Positions 52,141 through 61,620 of a stretch of DNA of 64,000 nt are shown here, one piece after another. The stretch lies in the NCBI RefSeq assembly GCF_026262505.1, contig NC_067208.1:8317962-8381961 (forward strand). The letters are read 5' to 3'. A model generated the notes under the pieces. The model was not told where the DNA came from and made no database searches. It saw nothing but the letters and a program-made list of their open reading frames with translations. Each line of letters begins with the position of its first letter. Within the stretch, counting starts at the first letter, position 1. Origin of the DNA: Trichomonas vaginalis G3. Taxonomy: Eukaryota; Parabasalia; Trichomonadida; Trichomonadidae. Made by a program: the position numbers and the translations under genes.

Positions 52141-53097
52141 ATGATCTCGAACGCAAGTAATCGAATCACCAAGTTATTCGGAATCAAATACCCGATCATT
52201 TCAGGTGGCATGGTATGGTGCAGTGGCTGGAAGCTTGCTTCTGCTGTATCTAACGCAGGAGGCCTCGGATTAATCGGATCTGGCAGTATGACTCCAGATC
52301 TTCTCTCAGAACATATCAAGAAGTGCAAAGCAGCTACAGATAAGCCATTTGGTGTCAATGTTCCAATGATGTTGCCAGAAGTTGAGAAAGTAATGAAAAT
52401 TATTATCGATAATAAAGTTCCTGTCGTCTTCACATCAGCAGGAAATCCAAAGACATGGACTAAAACACTTAAAAACAACGGAATTAAGGTCGTTCACGTT
52501 ACTTCAAGCAGTAAATTTGCAATTAAATCACAAGAAGCAGGCGTAGATGCTGTTGTTGCTGAAGGTTTCGAGGCAGGTGGTCACAATGGTGCAGAAGAAA
52601 CATCTACAATGACATTAATCCCTCATGTTCGCAAGGCAGTTGATATTCCTTTAATTGCTGCAGGCGGCATTGGCACAGGAGGTGGCATGTTAGCTGCTAT
52701 GGCCCTTGGTGCTGAAGGTATTCAAGTTGGAACTCGTTTTGCTATGACACAAGAAAGTTCTGCTCATGAAAACTTCAAGAAGCTTTGCGCAAGCCTCAAA
52801 GAAGGCGATACAATGCTTTCTCTCAAGAAGATTGTCGCAACACGTCTTATCAAGAACGATTTCTACAAACAAGTCAAATCTTTCGAAGATCGTGGTGCTT
52901 CTTACAAAGAATTAAGCGATTTACTTGGAAGAGGAAGATCAAGGAAGGGAATGTTCCTTGGTGATATGAAGGAAGGAGAACTCGAAATTGGACAAATTGC
53001 TTCCTTATTCAAGGATATTACATCCGCAAAGACTGTTGTTGAGCGTATTGTTGCTGAATACAATGAAAAGGTCAAAGCTGGATATCCAGTATTTTGA
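52141..53097 (+). CDS. Nitronate monooxygenase / 2-nitropropane dioxygenase-like FMN enzyme
   Basis: A 318-residue TIM-barrel flavoprotein with the family motifs: SGGMVWCSG near the N-terminus, EGFEAGGHNG (141-150) carrying the catalytic His148, AAGGIGTG (173-180) for FMN phosphate and QVGTRF (195-200). Members oxidise alkyl nitronates; related FabK proteins reduce enoyl-ACP, and the split between the two is not clear from motifs. It is cytosolic, without signal or hydrogenosomal leader. The protein is strikingly bacterial in look and compact, so lateral transfer is plausible. The start at 52,141 is the first ATG and the frame is clean; the copy at 45,314-46,271 is not. Confidence 0.9.
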   Translation: MISNASNRITKLFGIKYPIISGGMVWCSGWKLASAVSNAGGLGLIGSGSMTPDLLSEHIKKCKAATDKPFGVNVPMMLPEVEKVMKIIIDNKVPVVFTSAGNPKTWTKTLKNNGIKVVHVTSSSKFAIKSQEAGVDAVVAEGFEAGGHNGAEETSTMTLIPHVRKAVDIPLIAAGGIGTGGGMLAAMALGAEGIQVGTRFAMTQESSAHENFKKLCASLKEGDTMLSLKKIVATRLIKNDFYKQVKSFEDRGASYKELSDLLGRGRSRKGMFLGDMKEGELEIGQIASLFKDITSAKTVVERIVAEYNEKVKAGYPVF

Positions 53098-53613
53098 ACT
53101 CCGAATATTTGCAAATTATATTAATAAGTAAACCTATATATATTTGATAATAATCTCCTATTCTTTTTTAACATTCATTTAACCATTAATTTTTATAGAT
53201 TTATCTTATTATTAATTTTCAAAAAATAATTCATTGTTTTTGAAGGCGATTTTTATTTCCACTATCATGACTACTGAAATATAAATAGATGATGTTAATA
53301 AGCACCTCATAAATGCTAAATAACATATCAAAACATCTAACATTTTTAATATGAAATAAATATTATCATGTGAATATATGTTATAGAATCACTCACCTTT
53401 TTTCCTGATGCTGAGCACAACGCAATGAAAATCCTGATCGAAGGCTTCCGAAGGAGATCAAAATAAATGCATTATGATTCCTTACAAAAAAATATTTACA
53501 TTATCTTGAAATCTATGCAATTCATATCACAATAAACTAGTTTATAAGTTAAAGAAGAACAATGAGAGATGTATATGATTTGTATTCTTAAAAATGTTCC
53601 TGATTTCTATTTC
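53098..53613. other. Convergent spacer, 516 bp
   Basis: AT-rich 3' spacer between the monooxygenase and the beta-helix gene. I see no gene in it. Confidence 0.5.
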
Positions 53614-54618
53614 TTATACTCTCAATCTTCTAATTGAGAAACTCATTTGCAGAAATGATTCAGTGGCTTTTTTATTTATTGTATCTTCTTTATGATATTG
53701 ATATTGACCTTCACATAGATATGAAGAATAATGATTGTGATTATTAATTGAATATGTGTTCCAAATATTCTCTATTTTAACATTCATATATCCATTCATT
53801 TTGTCGCAAAATACATTTTTAACATTGATAGTATCAATGTCAGTATGAAAAACTTTGCCTGAGTTGCAAAGAATTGAGCAATTTTCGATAACTGCGGATT
53901 GAATAACATAAAATATTCCTTTACCATTTTGAACTTCATTTTTCAAAACATTACAAAAAGCAAAATGCAATTTGTCGATACAAAATATGTCATTAGTAGA
54001 TGTTGTGTTATAGAATGATGATTGTTTTATTTTGCAAAGAACATTATTTGACATAATGTAAATACCTGAACTATATTGGGCCTTGCATACACTTGTGTTG
54101 ATTGATTTAACTTCAATATCTCCGTTATAAAGATAATTGGTATGGGAATTTTCAATATTACCACATGAATGAAATGAACAGTCAAAAATATAATTTATAT
54201 AATTGAAAGAATCTAATTTGATATAGGAATGATGTCCATTTTCAGAATTTGTGGGAAGCCTATTTATTGATTTATAGCAGCAAGATCTATATTGAACAAC
54301 AGAACCACTCCCTGTAATTTGAACTGCTCCAGCATGATTCGGAGAGCTACAGTTCGAAAAAATACAATCAGAGATGAGAAATTTAAACATGTTATTATTT
54401 AGGAAATAAATAGCAGTTTTCGAAGTAAAATTGAAAAACATACTATTGTATATGAAGCAATCTCCTTCATTTGTAACACCTTTGTTTGTACCTGAAATTG
54501 GTTCGGGATTTGTTGTATCTGGATAAAACATCACCCAAATATTGTTGGGAGATGTATCTAGATGTAAATGCTTCTGATTTGGCTGGAGTTTTGATTCTAA
54601 CTCATGTTTGATTTTCAT
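53614..54618 (-). CDS. Beta-helix (Pmp-like) protein without membrane anchor
   Basis: The 334-residue protein has many short Cys/Ser/Asn-rich strands (SDCIFSNCSSPNHAGA, QYRSCCYKSIN, CSFHSCGNIEN, VKSINTSVC) typical of a right-handed beta-helix. It is paralogous to the genes at 9.1-10.1 and 58.5-59.5 kb and shares SPNNIW/SPDDVW near the start. Unlike the 449-residue protein at 4.3 kb it has no stalk, membrane helix or acidic tail; it ends in a short basic stretch (RRLRV). It may be a truncated family member or have an unusual export route. ATG at 54,618 is the only one upstream of the domain. Confidence 0.75.
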   Translation of the reverse strand: MKIKHELESKLQPNQKHLHLDTSPNNIWVMFYPDTTNPEPISGTNKGVTNEGDCFIYNSMFFNFTSKTAIYFLNNNMFKFLISDCIFSNCSSPNHAGAVQITGSGSVVQYRSCCYKSINRLPTNSENGHHSYIKLDSFNYINYIFDCSFHSCGNIENSHTNYLYNGDIEVKSINTSVCKAQYSSGIYIMSNNVLCKIKQSSFYNTTSTNDIFCIDKLHFAFCNVLKNEVQNGKGIFYVIQSAVIENCSILCNSGKVFHTDIDTINVKNVFCDKMNGYMNVKIENIWNTYSINNHNHYSSYLCEGQYQYHKEDTINKKATESFLQMSFSIRRLRV

Positions 54619-55667
54619 TTCACTTTTGATTGGGGCTCAGAATTATGTAATCATGCAACGACTTTTTGGTTGGTCGGTATAGGATTTCATTAGTAAGCAA
54701 AGTTTGTAAATATTTTAAATAAAGTTCAATTCTTGGATAAAAAATGACGTAAAATTAACGATATTCTCAATTCCGACATCAATCGAACTAATAAATCGCT
54801 TAATGAAATTGTATTAGGTTAGATGTGTTTGAACGCCAATGAACAAAATTTTAAATATTCAGCCATAAAATAAAAAAATATCTCCGATTTCCATGGAAAA
54901 TATCTTTAAAATATTATATTTTCATGGTATTTATTGTCTATTTATATATAATGTACGATGGAATATATCATGGTAGCTAACGTCTCTAGTGAACACACAA
55001 ATATAAAGAATTATATAAAATATATGTGCACTCCATCCAATATGACCAACATATGCTAAGTTGTTGAATTGGCTTATCATTGCGATAAATAAAGAAAGAC
55101 TACTTAAAGAAAATGAAATTTTAATGAAAAAATTTGCGTTCAGATATGATTATGGTTGACATCTCAATGTCTTATTGATGTATGTCATTTGTATAATTCA
55201 TTGATTAGATTTCTTAGCTAGTTGGAATCAAACCATATTTCCTGGCTTTCAAACTAAAATGAATGGTAAGTATAAGACTCACTCATATTGGTTTGTATTG
55301 TATTGATCCTTTTAATCCCAATTTTCAAGTAAATATTGAACTTCAATAAAAATATCAGATTTTGCCTAACAAGAAGCAACACAACCATGATTTGATAAAA
55401 ATATTGATTAGAAAGTCTCTTAACTCCTTGAACCGGACCAATTGTAAAATGTTTTTTTAGATATCTTTCAGATTGTCTTATTTTACTTAAATGCATAACG
55501 CAACTGGCCAGAGTGTGATCTCACCTATTCCAAATGAATGTTTGAAAAAAAAATGGGAGAAGGGAAAAAAAAATGAGCTAAATGAACAAATTTATATAAA
55601 AAAGGAATAGTATTTATAATTACAATTCTATATTTTATCAAGATTTTCATTCAGCAGAATATCGTTG
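54619..55667. other. Divergent intergenic region, 1.05 kb
   Basis: It separates divergent beta-helix and TPR genes and holds both promoters. It is AT-rich. An 80-codon frame at 55,254-55,496 on the minus strand has no recognisable feature. Confidence 0.55.
55647..55651 (+). promoter_or_regulatory. Initiator-like TCATT of the TPR gene
   Basis: TTTTCATTCAG lies about 17-21 bp upstream of the ATG, matching the trichomonad initiator TCA(C/T)(T/A) in motif and position. Confidence 0.5.
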
Positions 55668-58139
55668 ATGAATTTTGCTTCTCTTCACGATGTATCAGCC
55701 GAATTGAAGAGAGGCAATGTATCAAATCTTATGGATGTTCTCGATTTAGAGCAACGACAAGCGAATACAGCAGCCGAATACGTCTTGGTCAATCTCAAAT
55801 TAGCTCTTTGTCTTCTACATTTAGAATCTGTACGCGCAGCGCTCAAGAAATGTGCAGAAACACAAAAGATATCGAAAAATATTGGACTTTTGTACTACAT
55901 TCAAGGAATTATTCACCTCTGGATGAATAACGAGCAAGAAGCAATCAAAATATGGTGTACTGCATCAACTATTCTTATTGACGTGAAAGACGCAAGCATT
56001 ATTAATAGTTTAATTCAAAATCAAAACTTACGAGCGAATATTTTGAAACATAAGTTCGATGTTCCATACATCATAGACACATACATCAATTTCGATCAAG
56101 AAATCAACTTATCAGATTACGACATCGACACGGCATACTCTGAACTTCGAAACAACAGTTTGGCATCTGCATTAACATACTTTTCACTTATACTCGATAA
56201 AGATCCTAACAACTTGGAAGCATACCGAGGTCGTGGAATTGCGTACTGCTTGTCCGGTCGCTGGACTAAGTGTATTGAAGATCTTGACCGAGAATTTCCA
56301 CAAGAAATCGAAACAGATGCATTAAAATTTCTTTCGATCGCATTAGCATCTACAAGACATGTCTTTGAAGCTATTTCTAAGATCAGCAAAGCTATCCTTA
56401 ATACACCAACAGACTTCGAGTCTATTGCAGAACGAGGTAAGATGCACATGTCACGTGGTTTGTATTCACTTGCATTACAAGACTTCAAGAGTGTTCCAGA
56501 ACAATGTTACACAGATCGTATTTGGCTTTACATTGCTGAATGTCTTTATTCCGTTGGTGACATACTTCGAGCTAGCGATGCAATCGAACGATGCCAAATT
56601 GACAATGATCACCGGAAACATTATTGTCATTATTTAATCTTACGATCTAAAGGATATTATTTCACACAAGAAGCACGCAAACATATTCTTCGCGCAGTCG
56701 AAATTTCTCCTACATTCTTTCTTTTACGTGTTACTGCTGATTTTTTGTTTGATATCGGTGAATTGAAAATTGCACAACATTATTACGATTTGGCATTAAC
56801 ACAGAAACCAGATGATTACGAGACAATTAAAAACTCGGCTATTTGTCATTTTCATCTTGGCAAGTTTGAATCAGCATATTCAAAAATATTGGGTCTTTAC
56901 AAAATTTTTTGTAATGATTTGTTTGTTGACACATGCGACAAATCTATTGCAAACGATCATATTTCAGGAATATTATACAACTTCAACGAAAGTATCCATT
57001 TTGATAATATTCGAGAAACCGTTTTTTATACATATTTATTTATTCATCGCTTTGTTCATCATTTTTCTGAACCTATTGACAAATTTCATTTTTATATTGA
57101 GGACCTTGAATCAAAATGTCAAGAATGTTCAAAAGAAAACGAAGAAACACATTTTGATATCCCATTGTCTCTTGAACAAGACGAAATTCTTCATAAACTT
57201 ATTGAAGATTCCGACCGAATTGGTCAACGATGCATTCCACACGTTATGGAATACACATCTAATCCACGTTTAGTTCGTGCACTTGGTTTAGTTACCCTTT
57301 ACATCACATTTTGTATGCAGAAGAATCTTAAAAAGTCCAAGATGACACTGTTTTGTGATATTGTTGATATTTCATGTCAAATCTTATCATTTGTTGACCT
57401 TCGTCATCCAGTTCTTCACCGTTCTAGCAAAAACAATATTTCATTATCTCTGACACCACAAATCTCTCTTCAACGCTATGAACGAAAATCACCACGCTTT
57501 TTCGGTATTATCAAACCAGCATTTGAGAAAATGCGTCAACTTTTATCATTGTCAACACCTCTTGAGAACGTCGATTGTTCCGAATACGATTTTGGTGTTG
57601 ACGAATTCACATTTTCACGTCGGTTTGTTGAACAAGAGACTACATACATTCGTTACAAGAATCTTGGTTCACGTGGTTGTGATTTTAGTATTTTTCCAAC
57701 ATGTAACTTAGAAGTTCTTGATAACATCGACAAATATCTTGAACGAAGTTGGTTTAACATGTTTGACATCCTTGAACGTCCTAAACAGATCCGTGCATTA
57801 TGTGTCACACTTCAACTTATCTGGTCTAGTTTCATCTTGACTAACTACAATGTTGAATTCAGTTACAGTATTATTCAAGCATTCATGATTAGTAACCATG
57901 GTATCGAAGTTGATCGTCTTGACAACGACCACTCGACCGAATTATTCATTCGTCACATGATTGACCCATACATTGTTGGCTTGGATTCATTACTTACCGA
58001 TCACTTCGATCACAAAGGTCTTTCTAAATTATATTCTACTTCATCAATCGAATTTTGGCGTCGCATGCCAACATCTAAATATTTGTTTGATCTTATGAAT
58101 ATTCAACAAACAAATTTTGATTCATCTTTAGACAAATAA
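55668..58139 (+). CDS. TPR-repeat protein
   Basis: The 823-residue protein has tetratricopeptide repeats at about 145-430. Recognisable units are ALTYFSLILDKDPNNLEAYRG (as ALTYFSLILDKDPN and NLEAYRGRGIAY), FESIAERGKMHMSRGLYSLAL, LRASDAIERCQIDND and KIAQHYYDLALTQKPDDYETI in part. TPR stacks bind partner peptides. The C-terminal half (450-823) has no known domain and is rich in Asp, Leu and Tyr; a cysteine pair (CQEC) sits near 490. It is probably a cytosolic scaffold; no organelle signal is seen. ATG at 55,668 is chosen; the codon just before is TTG. Confidence 0.85.
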   Translation: MNFASLHDVSAELKRGNVSNLMDVLDLEQRQANTAAEYVLVNLKLALCLLHLESVRAALKKCAETQKISKNIGLLYYIQGIIHLWMNNEQEAIKIWCTASTILIDVKDASIINSLIQNQNLRANILKHKFDVPYIIDTYINFDQEINLSDYDIDTAYSELRNNSLASALTYFSLILDKDPNNLEAYRGRGIAYCLSGRWTKCIEDLDREFPQEIETDALKFLSIALASTRHVFEAISKISKAILNTPTDFESIAERGKMHMSRGLYSLALQDFKSVPEQCYTDRIWLYIAECLYSVGDILRASDAIERCQIDNDHRKHYCHYLILRSKGYYFTQEARKHILRAVEISPTFFLLRVTADFLFDIGELKIAQHYYDLALTQKPDDYETIKNSAICHFHLGKFESAYSKILGLYKIFCNDLFVDTCDKSIANDHISGILYNFNESIHFDNIRETVFYTYLFIHRFVHHFSEPIDKFHFYIEDLESKCQECSKENEETHFDIPLSLEQDEILHKLIEDSDRIGQRCIPHVMEYTSNPRLVRALGLVTLYITFCMQKNLKKSKMTLFCDIVDISCQILSFVDLRHPVLHRSSKNNISLSLTPQISLQRYERKSPRFFGIIKPAFEKMRQLLSLSTPLENVDCSEYDFGVDEFTFSRRFVEQETTYIRYKNLGSRGCDFSIFPTCNLEVLDNIDKYLERSWFNMFDILERPKQIRALCVTLQLIWSSFILTNYNVEFSYSIIQAFMISNHGIEVDRLDNDHSTELFIRHMIDPYIVGLDSLLTDHFDHKGLSKLYSTSSIEFWRRMPTSKYLFDLMNIQQTNFDSSLDK

Positions 58140-58510
58140 AAATATTTTTTATATTAATTTTTATTGTGTGTATTTATTTCATATTAAAAAATACTATTCA
58201 TAATCTTACCATTTATGCATTTTAATCACAGAAAATGTTAAATGATGAGATGATATAATTAGAATAAGATTTCAGTTCTGACAACAAGTTATACAGAATT
58301 TCGTTCTCTTTGCAATAAAAGTGATATTTCGTATTTTTAACACTTAAATGTATTATTTCTCTGAATAAGCATTATGGTAGCATTAATATATCATATACTG
58401 CCTGCCTATTGCTTCAGAATTTAAACCGGAGGAAGACGAATGGAGGAAATAACGTAAATATTTTAAATTAATGAACTGATTCTGCAAATAAACAGTATAT
58501 TTAATTAATT
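58140..58510. other. Convergent spacer, 371 bp
   Basis: AT-rich 3' spacer between TPR and beta-helix genes. I see no gene in it. Confidence 0.5.
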
Positions 58511-59532
58511 TTATGATTTTACTAAAACAATACAAAGAGAAGTAATGAAATGATATGAATAATGATAAATAATTTCATATTTTGTGATAATATTCTTCTT
58601 TATCTCTAAATCTAAAATAGGATAATCAACTTCACACAGATATGATGAAAAGTGAGAAAGATTATGAATAGAAGATGTATTTTCAACATTATTTGTTGTA
58701 ACTGATCCTTTTGTTTTATCTATTATTCTGTCACAGAAAGAATCTTTAACAGTAATTGAACCAGAACTATCTTGATAAAATTCTACTCCTGATCCTGTGT
58801 TTCCAAGAAATGAACAGTTTTCAATAAGAACAGTTGAATCAACTGCCCAGAATGTTCCATAATCAGATTTTTTGTGTTCATTATTCAAAACATTACAAAA
58901 ATTAAAATTATAGTTACCATAAATTAAATTTAAAATTAAATTATTTGATGTTGTGTTACAAAATGATGAATATGTTACATTACTTAGACTTGTTGGATAA
59001 CCTAAATATATTCCTGAGTCATAGTCTGCTTCACAGAAACTTGTGTTGATTGATTTAACTTCAATATTTCCATACCAAAGATAATTTGTTCTCATTTTTT
59101 CTAAATTTCCGCATTCATAAAAAGAACTTTCATAAAGATAATTTTTATTATTTGATTTAGAAACTAACCAAACATATGAATGATGTCCCCAGGAGTTTGT
59201 TTTTGATTTATAGCCACATGTTCGGTATTGAACAATTGAACTATCACAGTTAAAGTATATAGATCCACCATTTGTATTACTGCTGCAGTTAGTAAATGAA
59301 CAATCTGAGTTAAGAAATTTATTGTTTGTTTTCGAAAAATAAATGGCACTATTAGTTGTAATGGTGATGAATATACAGTTATATAAGAAGCATTCATTAT
59401 TTGTTGATCTTGCTTGAACGTTTGTACCTTGAATTGGTTCTGAATTAGGTTGTGTATTGTAAAAGTGCTCCCAAACATCATCAGGTGATTGATCATAATG
59501 GATAATCTTCTTTTGCTTCTAATAGAATTCAT
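58511..59532 (-). pseudogene. Beta-helix (Pmp-like) protein with one apparent frameshift near its start
   Basis: From about 59,495 to the stop at 58,511 the frame is open and codes for a beta-helix protein (SPDDVWEHFYN, CSFTNCSSNTNGGSIYF, VKSINTSFCEADYDSGI). The natural ATG at 59,532 is out of frame because one T is missing in ATCCATTATG; the other copy (38,885) reads ATCCATTTATG. The gene is thus probably intact in the cell and the indel an error, though real decay cannot be excluded. The end lacks a membrane helix in this frame. It is transcribed divergently from the coiled-coil gene 100 bp away. Confidence 0.75.
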
Positions 59533-59541
59533 AAAATCATG

Positions 59542-59574
59542 AATTCTCTTGATTGAAAAACAATCAAGAGAATT
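59542..59574. repeat. 14-bp perfect stem hairpin in a divergent promoter
   Basis: AATTCTCTTGATTG and CAATCAAGAGAATT flank AAAAA, 10 bp upstream of the beta-helix ATG and 60 bp upstream of the coiled-coil gene ATG. It could be an operator-like palindrome or a 5'UTR hairpin. It is absent from the copy at 9 kb. Confidence 0.8.
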
Positions 59575-59635
59575 AAAAAATATTTAGGGGGTAACATCTT
59601 TGGGTGAAGTTCAATAGACGTTTAAAAATTTATTA

Positions 59636-59962
59636 ATGATGAATAGATTTTCTAATGATTATAGTACAAGAACAACAAAGTATGAGTATTCAGGACCATC
59701 ATATGAACAGAAATATAAATCTAAAGCAGAGGAGTACTGGAAACTAAGTAGTCTCGAACAAACAGAGGAAGAAAGAGAATTACAAGATTTAGTTGATAAA
59801 ATGCGTTCTATGGTAGAACAATTTAGAGCGGAAATTAATGAATTACATGAAATGCACGATAATGCAATTCAGAAACGGGACTCTTTAATAAACGAATACC
59901 AAACAGCAAAATATGCACTGGATGTTGAAGAACTGTTGATGAAATTCAGAACCAAAATTTAA
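59636..59962 (+). CDS. Small coiled-coil protein
   Basis: A 108-residue protein. After a Tyr/Ser-rich head (YSTRTTKYEYSGPSYEQKY) a single coiled coil runs from about 28 to 100, rich in Glu, Lys and Leu. There is no signal, membrane segment or known domain. It shares a 100-bp divergent promoter with the beta-helix gene. A truncated copy is at 38,545-38,781. Confidence 0.65.
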   Translation: MMNRFSNDYSTRTTKYEYSGPSYEQKYKSKAEEYWKLSSLEQTEEERELQDLVDKMRSMVEQFRAEINELHEMHDNAIQKRDSLINEYQTAKYALDVEELLMKFRTKI

Positions 59963-60435
59963 TTATTATAAATTACTCTGATATTCTTTTCTATCAACAT
60001 GAAACTTCCAAAATCTTTTATTCCAAGGAAAAGCATCACCATCTAAAAGAAAGCAAACTTCATTACTGAAAATAATAGATCTAGTTCCACGAATTTTGGA
60101 CTTAATCCTTGAATTCAAATTGTTATCAAATACCATAATAAGAGAATCTATAAGTTTTTATTGATTGATCATATATTTTTCTAGGAAAATCGTATTGTAT
60201 GTTAGTCAATGTCTTATAATTTATTTATTGTTATTTTTTGTTTAAAATTACTTATATTTAAGTGAAATTACATATAAAATAATGTTTTAACACTTAGTAA
60301 AATAGTCTTAGATATTAGGTTAAATGATTATGTAATACTAGCCAGAAATTTTTTATTGCAGATCAAATGCAATCATACTTGAACCATAATTAAATTTGTT
60401 AGTATACCTATTAGATTGTGAATGAGTTTCACCTA
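59963..60435. other. Intergenic, 473 bp
   Basis: AT-rich region between the coiled-coil gene and the palindrome-rich element. I see no gene in it. Confidence 0.5.
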
Positions 60436-60515
60436 AAACTTGGAGGGAACAGGACAAATTTGCCACACGGCACTTTTTTTTAAAAAAATTAATGGAGCAG
60501 AGCGATACTCTGCTG

Positions 60516-60566
60516 CAGGAGCCCCAAGGCTCCCAATCATTACGAAAGGGAGCCTCAGGGCTCCTG
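60516..60566. repeat. 51-bp hairpin, copy 1
   Basis: CAGGAGCCCCAAGGCTCCC pairs with GGGAGCCTCAGGGCTCCTG around AATCATTACGAAA. Each arm contains its own inner GGAGCC/GGCTCC palindrome. An almost identical copy is at 60,638-60,688. Confidence 0.9.
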
Positions 60567-60573
60567 AGAATCC

Positions 60574-60608
60574 ATCAGCAGAGGCCTTTTCATTTGGCCT
60601 CTGCTGAT
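60574..60608. repeat. 13-bp perfect hairpin
   Basis: ATCAGCAGAGGCC and GGCCTCTGCTGAT flank a nine-base loop. Confidence 0.9.
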
Positions 60609-60637
60609 CAAAGATTCGGCGAAGCCATTCTTCGTCT

Positions 60638-60688
60638 CAGGAGCCCCAAGGCTCCCAATCATTACGAAAGGGAGCCTCAGGGCTCCTG
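60638..60688. repeat. 51-bp hairpin, copy 2
   Basis: Direct repeat of 60,516-60,566 at a distance of 122 bp. Confidence 0.9.
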
Positions 60689-60695
60689 AGAAACC

Positions 60696-60734
60696 TCTTT
60701 GAGAAGGTTTTCTTTAAGAAAACCTTCTCAAAGA
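60696..60734. repeat. 39-bp near-perfect palindrome
   Basis: TCTTTGAGAAGGTTTTCTT and AAGAAAACCTTCTCAAAGA meet with a single central base. Confidence 0.92.
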
Positions 60735-61164
60735 TGATTGTCAGCATTCACTCAAAATCTACCAAGAGTTTCAAAGTTTCAAATCTATCTGAAATGAAGC
60801 TTTGAATCTCTTGTATATCTAATTGTAGAGGTACCTTTTCAAAATGTCTTCTATTGATTAAATTTAATCAGTAAAAGTCATTTTGAAAAGTTACATCTCT
60901 ATAATTGCTATTGAGCATTCACTCTTGGAACCTTGGAGCTCTTGTGTAGTGCATGAAAACTCCAAGATTCTAGCATAAAACATATATCATAGACATAATT
61001 TCTTCAAATATAATTTAAGGTTATTTTTAAAAAATTAGAAAAGCGTAGTTTAAGGTTATTGAAAAGTGACAGTTGGCAAATTTGTCCCGCACTCATTCCA
61101 AGTTTGAAACGAGGAAACCGAAGGATATTATGGTGAAAATTTTTACCACTGTTAATCAATTAAA

Positions 61165-61620
61165 ATGGAACTTAGGCTTTCGAGAATGGAAAATATGAAT
61201 GTCGAGCTCAAAAGTGACAATTGGCTGATGGCAATACTTATTTTAGTTGGTTTAATATTCCTCTTCATTTCAGTCCTCATGCACCTTTATCTTGCATATC
61301 TTCTCATGTTCAGATGGAAGACAGCATTTGCACAAAAGTTATTCAAATATCCAGGTGATAAAGTTGACGATGCAGAGCCACTGGCCAAAATTGTTGCTTT
61401 ATATTCTATCTCATTTTCAGTTGTTTCAATTATTGCCGCTTCATACTACTTCGCTCGTATTGGCAGATACGCTTTACCTTGGGTTGTTTGCGGACTTGGA
61501 CCAAAATGCTTTGTTGGTCTCTACGTTTTTGCTGCATATCCACAGAACTGGTTAAATGCAACAATTTTGTTCACACCTCCATTAACTGCCTTGGTTTGCC
61601 TCCTTCTTTCTTTCAAATAA
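61165..61620 (+). CDS. Four-helix membrane protein of unknown function
   Basis: A 151-residue protein with hydrophobic segments at about 20-48, 76-97, 102-123 and 130-150 and a short charged loop (KYPGDKVDDAEPLAK). It has no family motif that I recognise. The palindrome-rich element ends 60 bp upstream of the ATG (61,165), so it must affect or supply the promoter. Confidence 0.7.
   Translation: MELRLSRMENMNVELKSDNWLMAILILVGLIFLFISVLMHLYLAYLLMFRWKTAFAQKLFKYPGDKVDDAEPLAKIVALYSISFSVVSIIAASYYFARIGRYALPWVVCGLGPKCFVGLYVFAAYPQNWLNATILFTPPLTALVCLLLSFK

Larger units (their letters stand above)
51791..59869. repeat. Inverted duplication arm B' (clean copy)
   Basis: This is the inverted partner of 38,545-46,621. 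It holds intact monooxygenase, beta-helix and TPR genes and continues smoothly into unduplicated sequence at 59,870. Confidence 0.97.
60436..61105. mobile_element. Palindrome-rich 670-bp element with inverted ends
   Basis: The left end AAACTTGGA...GGACAAATTTGCCA...CACTTTT (60,436-60,477) is mirrored at the right by AAAAGTG...TGGCAAATTTGTCC...TCCAAGTTT (61,063-61,105). Inside, at least five strong hairpins are packed head to tail. No coding region or clear target duplication was seen. It is a MITE-type element, inserted 60 bp upstream of the next gene's ATG. Confidence 0.8.

Noticed and set aside
55254..55496. 80-codon frame upstream of the TPR gene
   Set aside because: No motif, and it is disrupted in the duplicate; likely chance.
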